Positions 17,465-18,095 of a stretch of DNA of 18,095 nt are shown here, in pieces (position 1 is the first letter of the stretch; the number at the start of each line of letters is the position of its first letter). The position numbers and the translations under genes are program-made. The notes beneath the pieces were generated by a model. That model searched no databases and was not told the origin of the DNA. It worked only from the letters and a program-made list of their open reading frames with translations. The stretch spans positions 4,358 through 22,452 of the forward strand of contig DHMN01000036.1 of assembly GCA_002405805.1 (NCBI GenBank), given 5' to 3'. The DNA is from Cyanobacteria bacterium UBA4641 (GTDB lineage Bacteria; Cyanobacteriota; Vampirovibrionia; Gastranaerophilales; Gastranaerophilaceae).

Positions 17465-17558
17465 ATTACTAAATGCTCACATTTTTGGATAAGACATCCT
17501 TATTTTATTACATCATTGCACAGACTTCCAAAACTTTAGATAATATTTTACACATAGA

Positions 17559-17663
17559 CTAAGAATATGTGTAGTGATATATTGTCTTATTTTCAGTTTT
17601 AATACTATTTTCAAATTTTTTATAATATTTACCTAATAGATTTTCACTTGCAGTATATGCCAT
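17559..17663 (-). CDS. Small ORF of 34 residues with a strong ribosome binding site, function unknown
   Basis: Read on the minus strand, ATG (17661-17663) is preceded by AAAAAGGAG and 5 T's, one of the best Shine-Dalgarno sequences in the window. It encodes MAYTASENLLGKYYKKFENS followed by a polar, Lys/Tyr-rich end, stopping at TAG (17559-17561). No hydrophobic segment is present and I do not recognise a family. It lies downstream of tRNA-fMet on the same strand, after the tRNA terminator, and converges on the R-M operon. After the TAG the frame stays open for 16 more codons (ending VLEVCAMM), so it may be the surviving start of a decayed longer gene. Its 3' end overlaps a 7-bp inverted repeat (17550-17556/17566-17572). 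Confidence 0.4.
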   Translation of the reverse strand: MAYTASENLLGKYYKKFENSIKTENKTIYHYTYS

Positions 17664-17707
17664 AAAAACTCCTTTTTATTCTTGGGAACAATTTAGCTTT
17701 TTCTATT

Positions 17708-17737
17708 AAAAAAAGGTTTTAGCTAGTTGCTAAAACC
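17708..17737 (-). terminator. Intrinsic terminator downstream of tRNA-fMet
   Basis: Read on the minus strand, a perfect 9-bp stem (GGTTTTAGC with GCTAAAACC, plus 17729-17737 and 17715-17723) with a 5-nt loop is followed by seven T's (plus 17708-17714). It lies 12 bases after the tRNA CCA end, as expected for a single-tRNA transcript. Confidence 0.88.
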
Positions 17738-17749
17738 CTTTAAAATAAA

Positions 17750-17826
<77 letters not shown>

Positions 17827-17868
17827 TTATTTAATTTGTATGTAGAGCGAAATACACTCAACATCTAT

Positions 17869-17896
17869 ATTATGCTCCGTAAAAATAAAAAATCAA
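17869..17896 (-). promoter_or_regulatory. Candidate promoter of tRNA-fMet
   Basis: Read on the minus strand, TTGATT (plus 17891-17896) and CATAAT (plus 17869-17874) are separated by 16 bases, 42 bases before the mature tRNA 5' end. Position and match make it the most likely tRNA promoter. Confidence 0.55.
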
Positions 17897-18095
17897 GTAC
17901 CTTGAAATTTTATTTTAAAAACTTTTACCCCCATAATTAATTATAGGGGAATTATAAGTGTTACCTATGATAAATTTTTTAGTTGAGATTTTTTATAAAA
18001 CTGGCGAAAGATAAATAAAAAACTATTTGGGTGAAAAATATTTGTATTCTAGTTTTATTTACATGTTTATATAGTAAGTATTTTATAAATACCAA
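17897..18095. other. AT-rich intergenic end of window, no gene seen
   Basis: No ORF of useful length with a ribosome site is visible on either strand. The only structure noted is a near-palindrome CCCCATAATTAATTATAGGGG (17929-17949, a 12-bp AT palindrome between C4 and G4 with one extra A). Its role is unknown; it could be an operator or part of a hairpin. Confidence 0.4.

Overview
The window looks like a chromosomal stretch from an AT-rich, diderm, fermentative anaerobe. A bifunctional AdhE points to mixed-acid/ethanol fermentation. Two very large Asn/Ser-rich type V autotransporters with signal peptides and C-terminal beta-barrels require an outer membrane. Low-GC uncultured gut lineages such as Gastranaerophilales (Vampirovibrionia) fit this profile, but that placement is inference and nothing here fixes the taxon.

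Layout: (1) 1-2457 (+) is adhE, missing about 58 N-terminal residues because the window starts inside it, followed by a strong intrinsic terminator. (2) 2521-2760 is a hairpin-dense intergenic block, locally GC-rich, resembling dispersed intergenic repeats. (3) 2784-8712 (-) is one giant autotransporter/adhesin gene now read as two overlapping frames. A perfect 40-bp tandem duplication at 6521-6600 shifts the frame; taking out one copy joins the frames into a single protein of about 1962 residues with signal peptide, passenger and barrel. (4) 8713-9077 is a divergent promoter region. (5) 9078-14198 (+) is an intact 1706-residue autotransporter whose passenger is built from about 30 chlamydial Pmp-like GGA[I/V/L]-type and FxxN repeats. 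(6) 14324-17464 (+) is a restriction-modification operon of the BcgI-like type IIG/IIB design: a PD-(D/E)XK nuclease fused to an N6-adenine methyltransferase, then a two-TRD specificity subunit carrying a one-base frameshift between its TRDs. A likely promoter/operator with a 10-bp perfect dyad lies in front. (7) 17559-17663 (-) is a tiny ORF with a very good Shine-Dalgarno. (8) 17750-17826 (-) is initiator tRNA-fMet with its promoter and terminator.

The most notable theme is that both a surface adhesin and the DNA-specificity subunit of an R-M system carry single frame-disrupting lesions. The adhesin lesion sits in a short tandem repeat that could be lost by slippage, so an ON/OFF contingency switch is plausible. 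Recent decay or assembly/consensus error must be excluded first. The two autotransporters share related barrels, and both carry unusual basic extensions after the last beta-strand.
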